DNA of 64,000 nt from Flammeovirgaceae bacterium 311 (GTDB lineage Bacteria > Bacteroidota > Bacteroidia > Cytophagales > Cyclobacteriaceae): NCBI GenBank assembly GCA_000597885.1, contig CP004371.1, positions 6,143,501-6,207,500 on the forward strand, read 5' to 3'. Shown piece by piece: positions 45,310 to 54,184 of this stretch. Positions within the stretch are counted from its first letter, which is position 1; each line of letters starts with the position of its first letter. A program made the translations under genes and the position numbers. A model generated the notes under the pieces. It did no database searches, was not told where the DNA came from, and worked only from the letters and a program-made list of their open reading frames with translations.

Positions 45310-45960
45310 TTACAAACGCTTTACCAGGGCAACCGACAGATCTACTCCTGTGGCATTCAGCCGGTTCATATAGGGCAGTGTTGGCCAGGCAGAATTAGCT
45401 GATTGCTCGTTCTCAAAGCGAATGTTCCTGTAGCGGAGGCCCGGATCCAGGCTAAAAGATTCGGTGAACTTAAGTTTGAACTTTGCCTCAACCTGATAAC
45501 CTAATGCATTGCCATAGGCCCATTCCCCCATGCTTTGATTGTTTTCGGTGAGCTTTAGTTTGCCCGGTAGATTATAGTTGAGCCCTGCACCAAGTATGAT
45601 GCCATTAAAAACACCATCTGAAGTTTTAAATAACTTGTTAAAACCTGCTGTAAAATAGCCACGGCCAAAGGAGGCTGAGGTTTTGTTCGATACTCCATTC
45701 ATGCTTTCGTACTGCAGGGCCAGGTTCTTTTGGAAACCAAGTGTTGCATAGGCATCCAGGTTCTTCAGAAGTTCATATCCTAAGCCGGCTTCAAGCCCCA
45801 TGCCGCCCCCGGGGCTATAGGCAACCTGATTGCCGTTGTAATCAAGCCAGTCGTACTGGGCGCCAATGCCCAGGTTAAGCCGACTAATAAATTTAAGGTT
45901 TTGCGCTGTTGCCTGGCCTGCAAAAGCAATTAGCAGACAAAGGGATAGGAGGTATTTCAT
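45310..45960 (-). CDS. Outer-membrane beta-barrel protein
   Basis: 216 residues with a signal peptide (LLSLCLLIAFAGQATAQ). Alternating strands such as GIGAQYDWLDYNG, GLEAGLGYELLKNLDAYATLG and LSVALVKRL at the C-terminus indicate a small OmpA/OmpW-sized porin-like barrel (8-10 strands). No peptidoglycan-binding domain. Function unknown. Confidence 0.75.
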   Translation of the reverse strand: MKYLLSLCLLIAFAGQATAQNLKFISRLNLGIGAQYDWLDYNGNQVAYSPGGGMGLEAGLGYELLKNLDAYATLGFQKNLALQYESMNGVSNKTSASFGRGYFTAGFNKLFKTSDGVFNGIILGAGLNYNLPGKLKLTENNQSMGEWAYGNALGYQVEAKFKLKFTESFSLDPGLRYRNIRFENEQSANSAWPTLPYMNRLNATGVDLSVALVKRL

Positions 45961-46105
45961 TGGTGAGGGTTGTTCAAAGCTATGCGCTATGACTGACTAG
46001 ACTAACGAAAGAAAATTGTTATGAGGCAAAACTAATACTGCTGTACAATATATTTTTATGTAATCAGATTAATATTTTGGTATGTAATTTATGATACAAA
46101 AGACA

Positions 46106-46140
46106 TAAAAAAGCCACTACTAAAAGAGCAGTGGCTTCTG
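46106..46140 (-). terminator. Terminator after mdh
   Basis: The 8-bp stem AAGCCACT / AGTGGCTT with an 11-nt loop is followed on the minus strand by six T residues. It lies about 25 bp past the mdh stop. Confidence 0.85.
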
Positions 46141-46163
46141 TTATTTTAGCATTAAGCATTTGC

Positions 46164-47099
46164 TTATTTGCTGTTCATACGGTCCAGTACGTCCATTACT
46201 TCGCGAACGTGTTTGTTGCTGGTTTGCATCAGCTCCATTTCCTGGTCGTTCAGCTTTAATTCAAGTACTTTTTCCACACCATTTTTGCCAAGTACTACTG
46301 GTACACCCAGGTAGGTGCCGTCGATACCGTATTCACCCTCCAGCTTGATACATACAGGGTAGATGTGGCGCTGATCGCGTACAATAGACTCGACCATTTG
46401 GGCAGCTGCAGCACCTGGGGCATACCAGGCAGAAGTTCCCATCAGTTTCACCAGCTCGCCGCCACCAAATTTGGTGCGCTCGATAATGGCTTCCAAATGG
46501 TCCTGTGCAATAAGCTCGGTTACAGGAATTCCAGATACAGTAGTGTAGCGGGGCAGTGGCACCATGGTATCGCCGTGGCCACCCAGCAGCATGGCCTGAA
46601 TATCTTTAGGAGAAACATTGAGCTCCTCGGCCAGGAATGCACGGTAGCGGGCGGTATCCAGAATACCGGCCATACCCATTACTTTGGTTCGTGGAAGTTT
46701 AGAGGTGATGTGGGCCTGGTAAGTCATTACATCCAGTGGGTTGGATACCACTATGATAATGGCTTCAGGAGAGTGCTGCACCACATTTTCGGTAACCGAA
46801 CGTACAATACCTGCATTGGTTTCGATAAGGTCATCACGCGTCATGCCGGGTTTACGCGGCAGGCCTGAAGTTATTACCACTACATCGGAACCAGCCGTTT
46901 TGCTGTAGTCGTTAGAGGAGCCGGTAGTACGGGTGTCGTACAGGTTGATGGGAGCTTTCTGCCAGATATCGAGTGCTTTACCTTCACTCAATCCTTCCTT
47001 GATGTCAATAAGTACAACTTCATTGACAATTTCACGATAGGCCAGTACATCGGCGCAGGTTGCACCCACGTTACCGGCACCTACTACGGTTACTTTCAT
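46164..47099 (-). CDS. mdh: Malate dehydrogenase (LDH-like type)
   Basis: 311 residues. It interconverts malate and oxaloacetate with NAD(H) in the TCA cycle. NAD motif GAGNVG at 7-12. PRKPGMTRDDL (81-91) carries Arg82 and Arg88 in the active-site loop, which fits dicarboxylate specificity rather than lactate. VVSNPLDVMTY is the family block with the substrate-binding region, and LGGHGDTMVP contains catalytic His175. Single gene with its own terminator. Confidence 0.96.
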   Translation of the reverse strand: MKVTVVGAGNVGATCADVLAYREIVNEVVLIDIKEGLSEGKALDIWQKAPINLYDTRTTGSSNDYSKTAGSDVVVITSGLPRKPGMTRDDLIETNAGIVRSVTENVVQHSPEAIIIVVSNPLDVMTYQAHITSKLPRTKVMGMAGILDTARYRAFLAEELNVSPKDIQAMLLGGHGDTMVPLPRYTTVSGIPVTELIAQDHLEAIIERTKFGGGELVKLMGTSAWYAPGAAAAQMVESIVRDQRHIYPVCIKLEGEYGIDGTYLGVPVVLGKNGVEKVLELKLNDQEMELMQTSNKHVREVMDVLDRMNSK

Positions 47100-47319
47100 A
47101 ATACTAAAAAGTTTTCGTCTAAACTCGGATTAAAAGATCTTTCGCCCCGAAGATACAGCAAAAATCGGCGCCAGCCAATTTTGAGGGAATGAGTTAGCGA
47201 TTTAGTGAGGGGGTGATTTAGTAAGTTATTCAAGCCTGACCACAGTTGCAATTAGTAAGTAAACTACTTGTTAGATTAATAAGCTAATCTTCAAAATCAC
47301 AGTTGAATTTCCTGACTGA

Positions 47320-47823
47320 TCATAGTACATGATACACGCTTACATGAAAATTGTAAGAGACATATTCAAACCGAAACTTAAATTCATTTAACTGTTTTTT
47401 AATCTTTCTAGGTTTAGATGATACACTTCTTGAATATGACCGGCATATCTCATTGTATTCTTCAAAAAGTGAACGAATATCTTCGACCGCTTGGTGTAGC
47501 TTAGAATTAGGCTTTATGCTGAAAAGAACGGAATAGTACATCTCGTAGAATTGATCATAACTTTCCTTATCATATATGGGGAGGTTCGTTGGATGATTAA
47601 TCAGCCCAGACATGTATTCTGTAACACTTATTTTGTAGTTTGAGATGGTGTTAAAAAATGTATTGAATTTTTGATGATTGACTATGGTTTCACCTTCCTT
47701 ATTTCTCTCTATTTCGGAAGTTGGTTCTTTTAGCACCTTTGAAAAGTCTTTTACTATATCATATAAATTTTTCGCTGCTTCAATGTTTTCAGGAGTGAAA
47801 ATATTAATTAAATCTTCTGCCAT
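47320..47823 (-). CDS. AT-rich orphan protein of unknown function
   Basis: 167 residues, predicted mostly helical, rich in Ser, Tyr, Phe, Glu and Lys; no signal peptide, TM segment or catalytic motif. Opening MAEDLINIFTPENIEAAKN; basic segment SVSSKPRKIKKQL near the C-terminus. Codon use (AAA, AAT, TTT, ATA rich) and AT-rich flanks differ from all neighbours, suggesting recent transfer. A TAGATTTG -7-like box on the minus strand (47837-47844) ends 13 bp before the ATG. Flanked by about 200 bp of gene-less DNA on each side. Confidence 0.6.
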   Translation of the reverse strand: MAEDLINIFTPENIEAAKNLYDIVKDFSKVLKEPTSEIERNKEGETIVNHQKFNTFFNTISNYKISVTEYMSGLINHPTNLPIYDKESYDQFYEMYYSVLFSIKPNSKLHQAVEDIRSLFEEYNEICRSYSRSVSSKPRKIKKQLNEFKFRFEYVSYNFHVSVYHVL

Positions 47824-47836
47824 GATGTATATATAG

Positions 47837-47844
47837 CAAATCTA
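47837..47844 (-). promoter_or_regulatory. -7-like element (TAGATTTG) of the orphan gene
   Basis: Matches the Bacteroidota TAnnTTTG consensus at a suitable distance from the start of the gene at 47823. No -33 match at standard spacing was found. Confidence 0.35.
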
Positions 47845-48026
47845 TTTACTACGCACAATATAGGGAAAAATCTGTATATGTATTGTTAATAATATATAAT
47901 TTTTCTAATTTGATAATTCTTTGATATGTGCTAAGCTCATGCATGATCTAAACAATAATTTCATGCTGGACCCGTAAAAATCTAGCTAGTAACTCACACC
48001 CTCACAAATCACTCCCTCAAAACTCC

Positions 48027-48554
48027 TCACTTCTCCGGATGTAGATACGCCTGGCCCAGGTCGAAGAAGCCAAAGCTGGAGCGGTAGGCATTGAAGAGGT
48101 TAACGGTATAGCCGTTGTAGAGCTCTGCCAGTGAGTTGAGCATTTCTGCTTTGATGTTGGGATGGTTCTCGAAGATGTCCATGATGTTCACCTGCGGAAT
48201 TACGAAGATCTCGGCTCTTTCGCTGATCACAATGGAGCTGTAAATGCGGCGTGTGTTCTCCAGCAGGGAGTTATCGCCAAAGGCATGCCCTTTTTCCAAC
48301 ACCGAAAGTACTTCAAGTTTCTCGCCCAGGTCGATATTAAGCGATACGCTGCCACTACGTACAATATACAGTGCCTGGCTGGGATCATTACGGAAAAATA
48401 CCACCTCATCCTGGTTATAGCTGCGCAGGAACATATAGGGGGTAAAAAGTGCCAGCTCATCATAGGTTAGCCGCTCAAACAGCTTTACCTGTGCGAGAAA
48501 AGTGAACAGCACATTTTCCTGATCTGTGTAAGTCTTTTTAAAGGGATTGATCAT
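48027..48554 (-). CDS. Cyclic nucleotide-binding domain protein without HTH
   Basis: 175 residues. A single CNB fold is visible: LFERLTYDELALFTPYMFLRS, VVFFRNDPSQALYIVRSGSV, and a phosphate-binding-cassette-like AFGDNSLLENTRRIYSSIV. The PBC lacks the usual GEx-(n)-R arrangement for cAMP (here GDNSL...R), so the ligand is doubtful. There is no C-terminal DNA-binding domain. The start overlaps the tilS stop by 4 bp, so both are co-translated. Confidence 0.82.
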   Translation of the reverse strand: MINPFKKTYTDQENVLFTFLAQVKLFERLTYDELALFTPYMFLRSYNQDEVVFFRNDPSQALYIVRSGSVSLNIDLGEKLEVLSVLEKGHAFGDNSLLENTRRIYSSIVISERAEIFVIPQVNIMDIFENHPNIKAEMLNSLAELYNGYTVNLFNAYRSSFGFFDLGQAYLHPEK

Positions 48555-49891
48555 GGCTTAACCAGCCTTATTTCGAAAATTTCCTCAGTTTGTGGCGTAA
48601 TCTTAAAGCGCTCATCCTGACGGTAACCAATCACCCAGGCAATAGCATCACCGGAAACAGCCAGAAGCACTTCTTCCTTCAAGTTTACTGGAATTTTACG
48701 GTCGATCATAAAATCGCTTAGCTTTTTTTTGCCCCTCATGCCCAGCGGCCTGAACCAGTCTCCAGGCTGAGGCGGCCTTAGCTGAAGCGGAAACTGGAGC
48801 TTACCAAAATCTAGTGCTGCCACAGCCGGATCAGGATCTATCTGATAGTCCTTTGCCGCAACCCTTCTGATCTCCAGCAGCTTGCTACCGGCAGTTACCT
48901 GCCTGTCGGCAGGCAGCAGGCTAAGCGCCTGGAGGTTCTTTTCCTGTATTGGACTGATGATCAGCTGCTCCCTGTCAATGGCCAGTTTGTGGGTAGGGGT
49001 GGAAAACCACTTGCCTGAGGTGGTACTCTGGGGCTTTTGCCAGGTTTGCAGGATCAATCCGGCCTCCTGCCAGCTGCCCTCAAAAGGAGCCAGCAGCTCT
49101 CCCAGCAGGTATTGGGGCTCCACCTCCTGCAACAGCCGGGGCAGGTCCAGGTAAAAATGTCCGTTGCGTTCCTCCAGCAGCAGGGGTCGCAGCTGGTTTA
49201 CTATTTGTTTGAGCAGGTTTTCTGCAGCACGCAGCCGGTGGCTTGTTTCCTGCATGGCCCATTCTACACGCGGGTTTAGCTCTTTGAGCACCGGCATTAC
49301 CTGCTGCCTGATTTTATTGCGCCTGTATTTTAGCGAGCTGTTGCTGCTGTCTTCCCGCCAGGAGAGCTGGTGTTGCAGGGCATAGGTCTCTAACTCACGC
49401 CGGGTGGCAAATAGCAGGGGGCGTACCAGTTTACCACGTTTGGGGCTGATGCCATGCAAACCCGCTATGCCGGTACCACGACTTAAGTTCAGCAGCAGTG
49501 TTTCGGCCTGATCGCTCATGTGGTGGGCGGTTGCTATGCAGTCAAAATGCTGCTCCTGGCAAAGCTCCTCAAACCATACGTAGCGTAAGTCGCGGGCAGC
49601 CATCTGGATGGAAACTCCTTCTTCCTGTGCAGCTGCTGCTGCCGCCAGTCTTCTGGTGTAAAAAGAAACACCCACTTGCTGGGCCAGCTTTTCAACAAAT
49701 CTTGCATCTTCTTCGGATTCCTGACCTCTTAAGCCAAAATTAGCATGTACGATGGCAAAAGTGTAGGGCGAATGGCTGAACAAATGGGTGAGCACAACAG
49801 AGTCCAGACCGCCGCTTACCGCCAGCAGTACTTTATGGTTAAGCGAGAGGAGCGCTTTCTCTTTTATGTAAGCCAAAAAAAAATTCTGCAT
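48551..49891 (-). CDS. tilS: tRNA(Ile)-lysidine synthase
   Basis: 446 residues. It converts C34 of the AUA-reading tRNA-Ile to lysidine, an essential step. PP-loop SGGLDS at 26-31, then ANFGLRGQESEEDARFV, ATAHHMSDQAETLLLNLSRG and SNSSLKYRRNKIRQQVMP are the catalytic-domain blocks. The C-terminal substrate-binding domain includes DWFRPLGMRGKKKLSDFMIDRKIP. It is divergent from the OstA-like gene and in operon with the CNB protein. Confidence 0.95.
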   Translation of the reverse strand: MQNFFLAYIKEKALLSLNHKVLLAVSGGLDSVVLTHLFSHSPYTFAIVHANFGLRGQESEEDARFVEKLAQQVGVSFYTRRLAAAAAAQEEGVSIQMAARDLRYVWFEELCQEQHFDCIATAHHMSDQAETLLLNLSRGTGIAGLHGISPKRGKLVRPLLFATRRELETYALQHQLSWREDSSNSSLKYRRNKIRQQVMPVLKELNPRVEWAMQETSHRLRAAENLLKQIVNQLRPLLLEERNGHFYLDLPRLLQEVEPQYLLGELLAPFEGSWQEAGLILQTWQKPQSTTSGKWFSTPTHKLAIDREQLIISPIQEKNLQALSLLPADRQVTAGSKLLEIRRVAAKDYQIDPDPAVAALDFGKLQFPLQLRPPQPGDWFRPLGMRGKKKLSDFMIDRKIPVNLKEEVLLAVSGDAIAWVIGYRQDERFKITPQTEEIFEIRLVKP

Positions 49892-49912
49892 AAGGAGAAG
49901 CCCCCTTTTTAC

Positions 49913-49934
49913 GTTACCTTTGTAACAAAGGTAG
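49913..49934. promoter_or_regulatory. Back-to-back -7 boxes in the tilS/OstA divergent region
   Basis: TTACCTTTGTAACAAAGGTA is palindromic: TACCTTTG on the plus strand (49915-49922) and again on the minus strand (49926-49933). Both match TAnnTTTG, so this may be the -7 element of divergent promoters or a regulator-binding palindrome. -33 partners are weak. Confidence 0.35.
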
Positions 49935-50006
49935 AAACCGCCATTTACAATAATTACCTAAAGTAGGTAAAATTATGCTGGTGGGGCTGGCTGCGTTATT
50001 AAATTA

Positions 50007-51734
50007 ATGTTTCTAGAGAAAAGAATGCAAACCAAGAGGCACGTTCCAGTGCCAAAAAACATTTGCCTGATCCTGCTACCCCTGATGCTACTGCTGGGGC
50101 TTTCAGATGCCTTCGGACAACAGCGCCTGCGCTTTACCTCCGATAAAATTAACGGACGCCGCGTAGGAGGGGAGCGTGTAAACTATCTTATTGGTAATGT
50201 AGTGATACGCCAGGCAGAAACAATCATCTATGCCGATTCAGCAGCAGTTTTAAGGTCTGAAAATAAAGCGGAAGCCTATGGGCGTATCAGGGTTATTGAA
50301 GGAGACTCTGTTAACATTACCTCCCGGCAGCTGGTGTACGATGGCAACACCGGTACAGCGCACCTCACCAAGGATGTAGTGTACCGCGACGGGAAAACTA
50401 TCCTGTATACCGACAACCTGGAATTCAACAAGTTTACCGGCATCTCTTCCTACTATGGAGGCGGGCGCATGGTCGATAACCAGAATACTCTTACCAGCCG
50501 CCAGGGTTCTTTTGATAAGCCTAACCAGCAAGCCAGCTTTTTTGGCAATGTGGTGTTAAAATCGCCTGATGCGACTGTTACTTCTGATACCCTTTATTAT
50601 AACACAGCAACCGGCCAGGCCCGGTTTGTGGGCTTTACCAGGGTGGTGAGGAACGATGGTACTGTTACAGAAGGCAAGGAAGGGCTGTCTTACAACACCC
50701 AGTCTGAAAATGCTGCTGTGATGCAGGGCTTTATCGAGAATCAGGATTATATCATTACAGGTAACCGCCTGCGCTATAATCGCCAGACAGAGCTTTTTAC
50801 GGCCAAGGGCAAGGTAAAGATGACTGCCAAAGACAAGCAGATTATCATCACCGGCGACGAGGCTTTTTATGACAAAACCACCGGCCTTACCAGGATATGG
50901 GGGAATCCGGTTATGAAACGACCTGTGCAAAATGATACCCTCTACCTTTCTGCCGATACTATGATGTCTGTTGAAAGCCAGATAGCGGCAGAAAAGCGCC
51001 TGCTGGCCTGGGGCGATATTAAAATATTTAAAGAAGACCTGCAGGGGCTGGCCGATTCGCTCGCCTATCGCCTGGCCGATTCTGTTCTGTTTTTTTACCG
51101 TGACCCGGTGCTGTGGAATGTGCAGAACCAGATGACGGGCGATACCATCACCATGCAGATCCGTAACAATCAGATTGACCGTATGCGTCTTCTGCAAAAT
51201 GGCTTTGTAATTTCCAAAGATACCCTCATCAACCACTATAACCAGGTTAAAGGCAGGCTTATTACCGCCTTTTTCGGAACAGAAGAGCTGGAGCAGGTAG
51301 CTGTAAACGGGAATGCCGAAAGTATTTATTTTGTGCTGGATGAAAAAGCAGCCAATGTGATGATGGGCATGAACCGCCTCACCAGCAGCAGCATGCTCAT
51401 TACTTTTGGCAAGGGAACAGTGCAGCAAATTCGCTTTTACCAGCAGCCTGAGGCAGTATTTGTGCCTCCGCATGAGTTACAGGAACCCCAGACCAGGTTA
51501 CAGGGTTTTATATGGAGAGAAGAGCAAAGGCCAAGCAAGGATGATGTGCTCTTCCGGAAAAAAACAGCTACGGAACCGGCAGCAGCCCCGGAAACCACTA
51601 GCGGAACGGCCGCAGGAAACCCGGCTGCTACTCCAGCCGGCAGCAGACCTACTCAACCTGCCGCACAGCCCGCAGCACCGGCAACAGAACGTGGGGCAAA
51701 AGCTGCCACACCTTTAAAAAAAGAAGATCAATAG
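50007..51734 (+). CDS. OstA/LptA-like periplasmic protein
   Basis: 575 residues; signal peptide ICLILLPLMLLLGLSDAFGQ. ATGs at 50007 and 50025 are both usable. Repeating beta-jellyroll strands (YLIGNVVIRQAETIIYADSA, AEAYGRIRVIEGDSVNITS, QASFFGNVVLKSPDATVTSD) fit the OstA fold of LptA/LptD used in lipopolysaccharide transport. The C-terminal 50 residues are Ala/Pro/Thr low complexity. It is upstream of bamD by about 45 bp, linking it to outer-membrane biogenesis. Confidence 0.88.
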   Translation: MFLEKRMQTKRHVPVPKNICLILLPLMLLLGLSDAFGQQRLRFTSDKINGRRVGGERVNYLIGNVVIRQAETIIYADSAAVLRSENKAEAYGRIRVIEGDSVNITSRQLVYDGNTGTAHLTKDVVYRDGKTILYTDNLEFNKFTGISSYYGGGRMVDNQNTLTSRQGSFDKPNQQASFFGNVVLKSPDATVTSDTLYYNTATGQARFVGFTRVVRNDGTVTEGKEGLSYNTQSENAAVMQGFIENQDYIITGNRLRYNRQTELFTAKGKVKMTAKDKQIIITGDEAFYDKTTGLTRIWGNPVMKRPVQNDTLYLSADTMMSVESQIAAEKRLLAWGDIKIFKEDLQGLADSLAYRLADSVLFFYRDPVLWNVQNQMTGDTITMQIRNNQIDRMRLLQNGFVISKDTLINHYNQVKGRLITAFFGTEELEQVAVNGNAESIYFVLDEKAANVMMGMNRLTSSSMLITFGKGTVQQIRFYQQPEAVFVPPHELQEPQTRLQGFIWREEQRPSKDDVLFRKKTATEPAAAPETTSGTAAGNPAATPAGSRPTQPAAQPAAPATERGAKAATPLKKEDQ

Positions 51735-51742
51735 TCTATGCA

Positions 51743-51772
51743 TTGTCATTGTTATGGAATCCACTATATTTG
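51743..51772 (+). promoter_or_regulatory. Putative bamD promoter (TTG-N19-TATATTTG)
   Basis: -33 TTG at 51743-51745 and -7 TATATTTG at 51765-51772 have the exact 19-bp spacing of Bacteroidota housekeeping promoters. The predicted start falls within a few bases of the bamD ATG at 51780, implying a very short leader. Confidence 0.6.
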
Positions 51773-51779
51773 CAGGCTT

Positions 51780-52616
51780 ATGCGTCTAAGTAAAATCAAC
51801 CTTTCCATATTTGGGTTTTTGCTGATCCTGGTTTTGGGATCCTGCAACCGTGGCTTCAACAGACTACAGAGGAGCGAAGACCCTATGGTAAAATATGAGG
51901 CAGCACTTAAATACTACGAAGAAGAAAAGTATGCCCGTACTGCTATTTTACTGGAAGACATCCGCCCCATCCTTACCGGTAGGCCCGAAGGTGAAAAAGC
52001 ACAGTTTATTTATGCTTACTCACACTTTCACCAGAAGCTTTACATAGAGAGCGCCTACTACTTTAACGAGTTCTACAACATTTACGGACGTAGCCCGCTG
52101 GCAGAAGAAGCTCTTTTTATGCATGGCTACTCCCTGTACCTGCAGTCGCCTAGGTATAACCTGGACCAGACCAGCACACTGGAGGCGGTTACTGCCCTGC
52201 AGAATTTCATAAACCAGCACCCCAACAGCGAGTATAAAGACAGGGCCACCAAGATTCTGGATGAGCTTCAGTTTAAACTTGCCAATAAGGCATTCGATAA
52301 CGCCAAACTTTTCTACGAAGTAGGCCGTTACAAGTCTGCTTTGGTGGTGTTGGATACCTTTGCCGATGACTTCCCGGATTCGGAGCACAACGAAGAAGCG
52401 GCTTATTTAAGAATCCAGGCTGCCTATGAGCTGGCACGCAACAGCCTGCCCTCTAAGCAGGCCGAGCGATACAGGGATGTAGTAAATGTTTACCTGGGCT
52501 TTATAGACCGTTACCCCGAAAGTAAATTCTTATCTAACGCAGAAAGGCTTTATATCACCAGCCAGGCAGAGTTAGAAAAAATCAGTTCTACAAGTACAGC
52601 AAATAATAACCTTTAA
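51780..52616 (+). CDS. bamD: Outer-membrane protein assembly lipoprotein BamD
   Basis: 278 residues from ATG 51780, which gives a lipoprotein signal (FGFLLILVLGSC); the frame opens at 51738 but would put the lipobox too far in. TPR-like helices (MVKYEAALKYYEEEKYARTA, AQFIYAYSHFHQKLYIESAY) fit the five-TPR BamD. It works with BamA to insert outer-membrane proteins. It precedes rpoZ by 4 bp in the bamD-rpoZ-coaBC-DUF4835-recN operon. Confidence 0.93.
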   Translation: MRLSKINLSIFGFLLILVLGSCNRGFNRLQRSEDPMVKYEAALKYYEEEKYARTAILLEDIRPILTGRPEGEKAQFIYAYSHFHQKLYIESAYYFNEFYNIYGRSPLAEEALFMHGYSLYLQSPRYNLDQTSTLEAVTALQNFINQHPNSEYKDRATKILDELQFKLANKAFDNAKLFYEVGRYKSALVVLDTFADDFPDSEHNEEAAYLRIQAAYELARNSLPSKQAERYRDVVNVYLGFIDRYPESKFLSNAERLYITSQAELEKISSTSTANNNL

Positions 52617-52620
52617 TAAT

Positions 52621-52947
52621 ATGACGACTAAAGCATCTCTGGTAACACGCGACATCGACAAATTAGCAGCACCAACTGGTAATGTTTACGCTTCAGTAGC
52701 GGTTATATCCAAGCGTGCCCGTCAGCTCTCTACCCAGATGAAAGAGGAGCTTAGCTCTAAACTGGCAGAGTTTGCCTCTACTGTTGATAACCTTGAAGAA
52801 GTGTTTGAGAACCGTGAGCAAATTGAAATCTCCAAATACTACGAGCGCATGCCTAAGCCAAGCATTGTAGCGACAGAAGAATTCATGAACGACGAATTGG
52901 TTTTCCGTAAAATAGAAGATCAGGAAAATCAGATCGACAAACTATAA
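52621..52947 (+). CDS. rpoZ: RNA polymerase omega subunit (Rpb6-like)
   Basis: 108 residues. VTRDIDKLAAPTGNVYASVA and SVAVISKRARQLSTQMKEEL fit the omega/Rpb6 core used to assemble beta-prime. The acidic, Asn/Glu-rich C-terminal extension (KYYERMPKPSIVATEEF) is the Bacteroidota form. Located 10 bp before coaBC. Confidence 0.9.
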   Translation: MTTKASLVTRDIDKLAAPTGNVYASVAVISKRARQLSTQMKEELSSKLAEFASTVDNLEEVFENREQIEISKYYERMPKPSIVATEEFMNDELVFRKIEDQENQIDKL

Positions 52948-52957
52948 AATACACTGC

Positions 52958-54184
52958 ATGCTACACGGCAAAAAGATTTTGCTGGGGGTGTGTGGAAGTA
53001 TAGCAGCATATAAAGCAGCCCACCTAACACGGCTGCTGGTAAAAGCAGGAGCAGAGGTGCAGGTTATCATGACGCCCTCTGCTTTGCCTTTTATAGGCCC
53101 CTTAACCCTGGCAACTCTCTCCAAACGGCCTGTGCTGCATCAATACGCCAATCCTGATACGGGTGAGTGGCACAACCATGTGGCCCTGGGGCTATGGGCC
53201 GATGCTATGCTGGTAGCACCTGCCAGTGCCAATACCCTGGCAAAATTTGCCGGTGGCCTGTGCGATAACCTGCTAACGGCCATTTATCTTTCGGCACGTT
53301 GTCCGGTATTTGTGGCCCCGGCCATGGACCTGGATATGTACCAACACCCCTCCACCAAAGCCAACCTGCAGCGCCTGCAAAGCTGGGGCAATCACCTGAT
53401 AGAACCTGAAAGTGGCGAACTGGCCAGCGGCCTGCACGGGCAGGGACGCCTGGCCGAGCCAGATCACATCGTTGCTTTTCTGGAACAGAAATTAAGCGAG
53501 CAAACATCGCTGCAGGGGCAGCCATCCGGCCGCTTGCAGGGAAAAAAAGTGCTTATAACTGCCGGCCCAACTTATGAGAGCATTGATCCGGTACGTTTTA
53601 TTGGCAACCACAGTACCGGCCGCATGGGCTTTGCCCTTGCCGAAGCCGCCGCCGCCGAAGGCGCTGGGGTAGTGCTGGTGAGTGGTCCTTCTCAAATGCT
53701 GGTACAGCACCCTTCCATTCAGCGCATTAATGTGCAGTCGGCCCAGCAAATGTATGAGGCCTGTTATGCACACTATAGCAGCCAGGATGTCGTTATCTTT
53801 GCGGCAGCCGTAGCCGATTACAGACCTGTGGTGCAGGAAGCACAGAAAATCAAAAAGAAGGGCGAAACCCTTTTGCTGGAGCTTCAAAAAACCATCGATA
53901 TTGCTGCTACCCTGGGAAAGAAAAAAAAAGGGCAGTTATTGGTAGGGTTTGCGCTGGAGACCGAGCATGAGCAGGAACATGCCAGGCAAAAGCTGGCAAG
54001 TAAAAACCTGGACCTGATTGTGTTAAACAGCCTCCGGGAAGATGGTGCCGGCTTTGGTCATGCTACCAATAAAATTACTATTTTTAGCAGAGAGGGCAGC
54101 CATACCGCTTATCCCTTAAAACCTAAAGAGGCTGTGGCTGCAGATATACTGGAGGAGATAATTACTAAACTAGATGTTGCTTAA
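52958..54184 (+). CDS. coaBC: Bifunctional phosphopantothenoylcysteine decarboxylase/synthase
   Basis: 408 residues. It performs two steps of coenzyme A synthesis. The N-terminal flavoprotein CoaC domain shows ILLGVCGSIAAYKAAHLTRL, ASANTLAKFAGGLCDNLL and PAMDLDMYQHP. The C-terminal CoaB domain shows KVLITAGPTYESIDPVRFIG, NHSTGRMGFALAEAA and AAAVADYRP. It overlaps the next gene by 11 bp. Confidence 0.96.
   Translation: MLHGKKILLGVCGSIAAYKAAHLTRLLVKAGAEVQVIMTPSALPFIGPLTLATLSKRPVLHQYANPDTGEWHNHVALGLWADAMLVAPASANTLAKFAGGLCDNLLTAIYLSARCPVFVAPAMDLDMYQHPSTKANLQRLQSWGNHLIEPESGELASGLHGQGRLAEPDHIVAFLEQKLSEQTSLQGQPSGRLQGKKVLITAGPTYESIDPVRFIGNHSTGRMGFALAEAAAAEGAGVVLVSGPSQMLVQHPSIQRINVQSAQQMYEACYAHYSSQDVVIFAAAVADYRPVVQEAQKIKKKGETLLLELQKTIDIAATLGKKKKGQLLVGFALETEHEQEHARQKLASKNLDLIVLNSLREDGAGFGHATNKITIFSREGSHTAYPLKPKEAVAADILEEIITKLDVA

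Noticed and set aside
50556..51473. Long antisense open frame (305 codons) across the OstA-like gene
   Set aside because: It lies opposite a gene with clear domains; its composition (His, Ile, Cys rich) and lack of motifs show it is a shadow frame.
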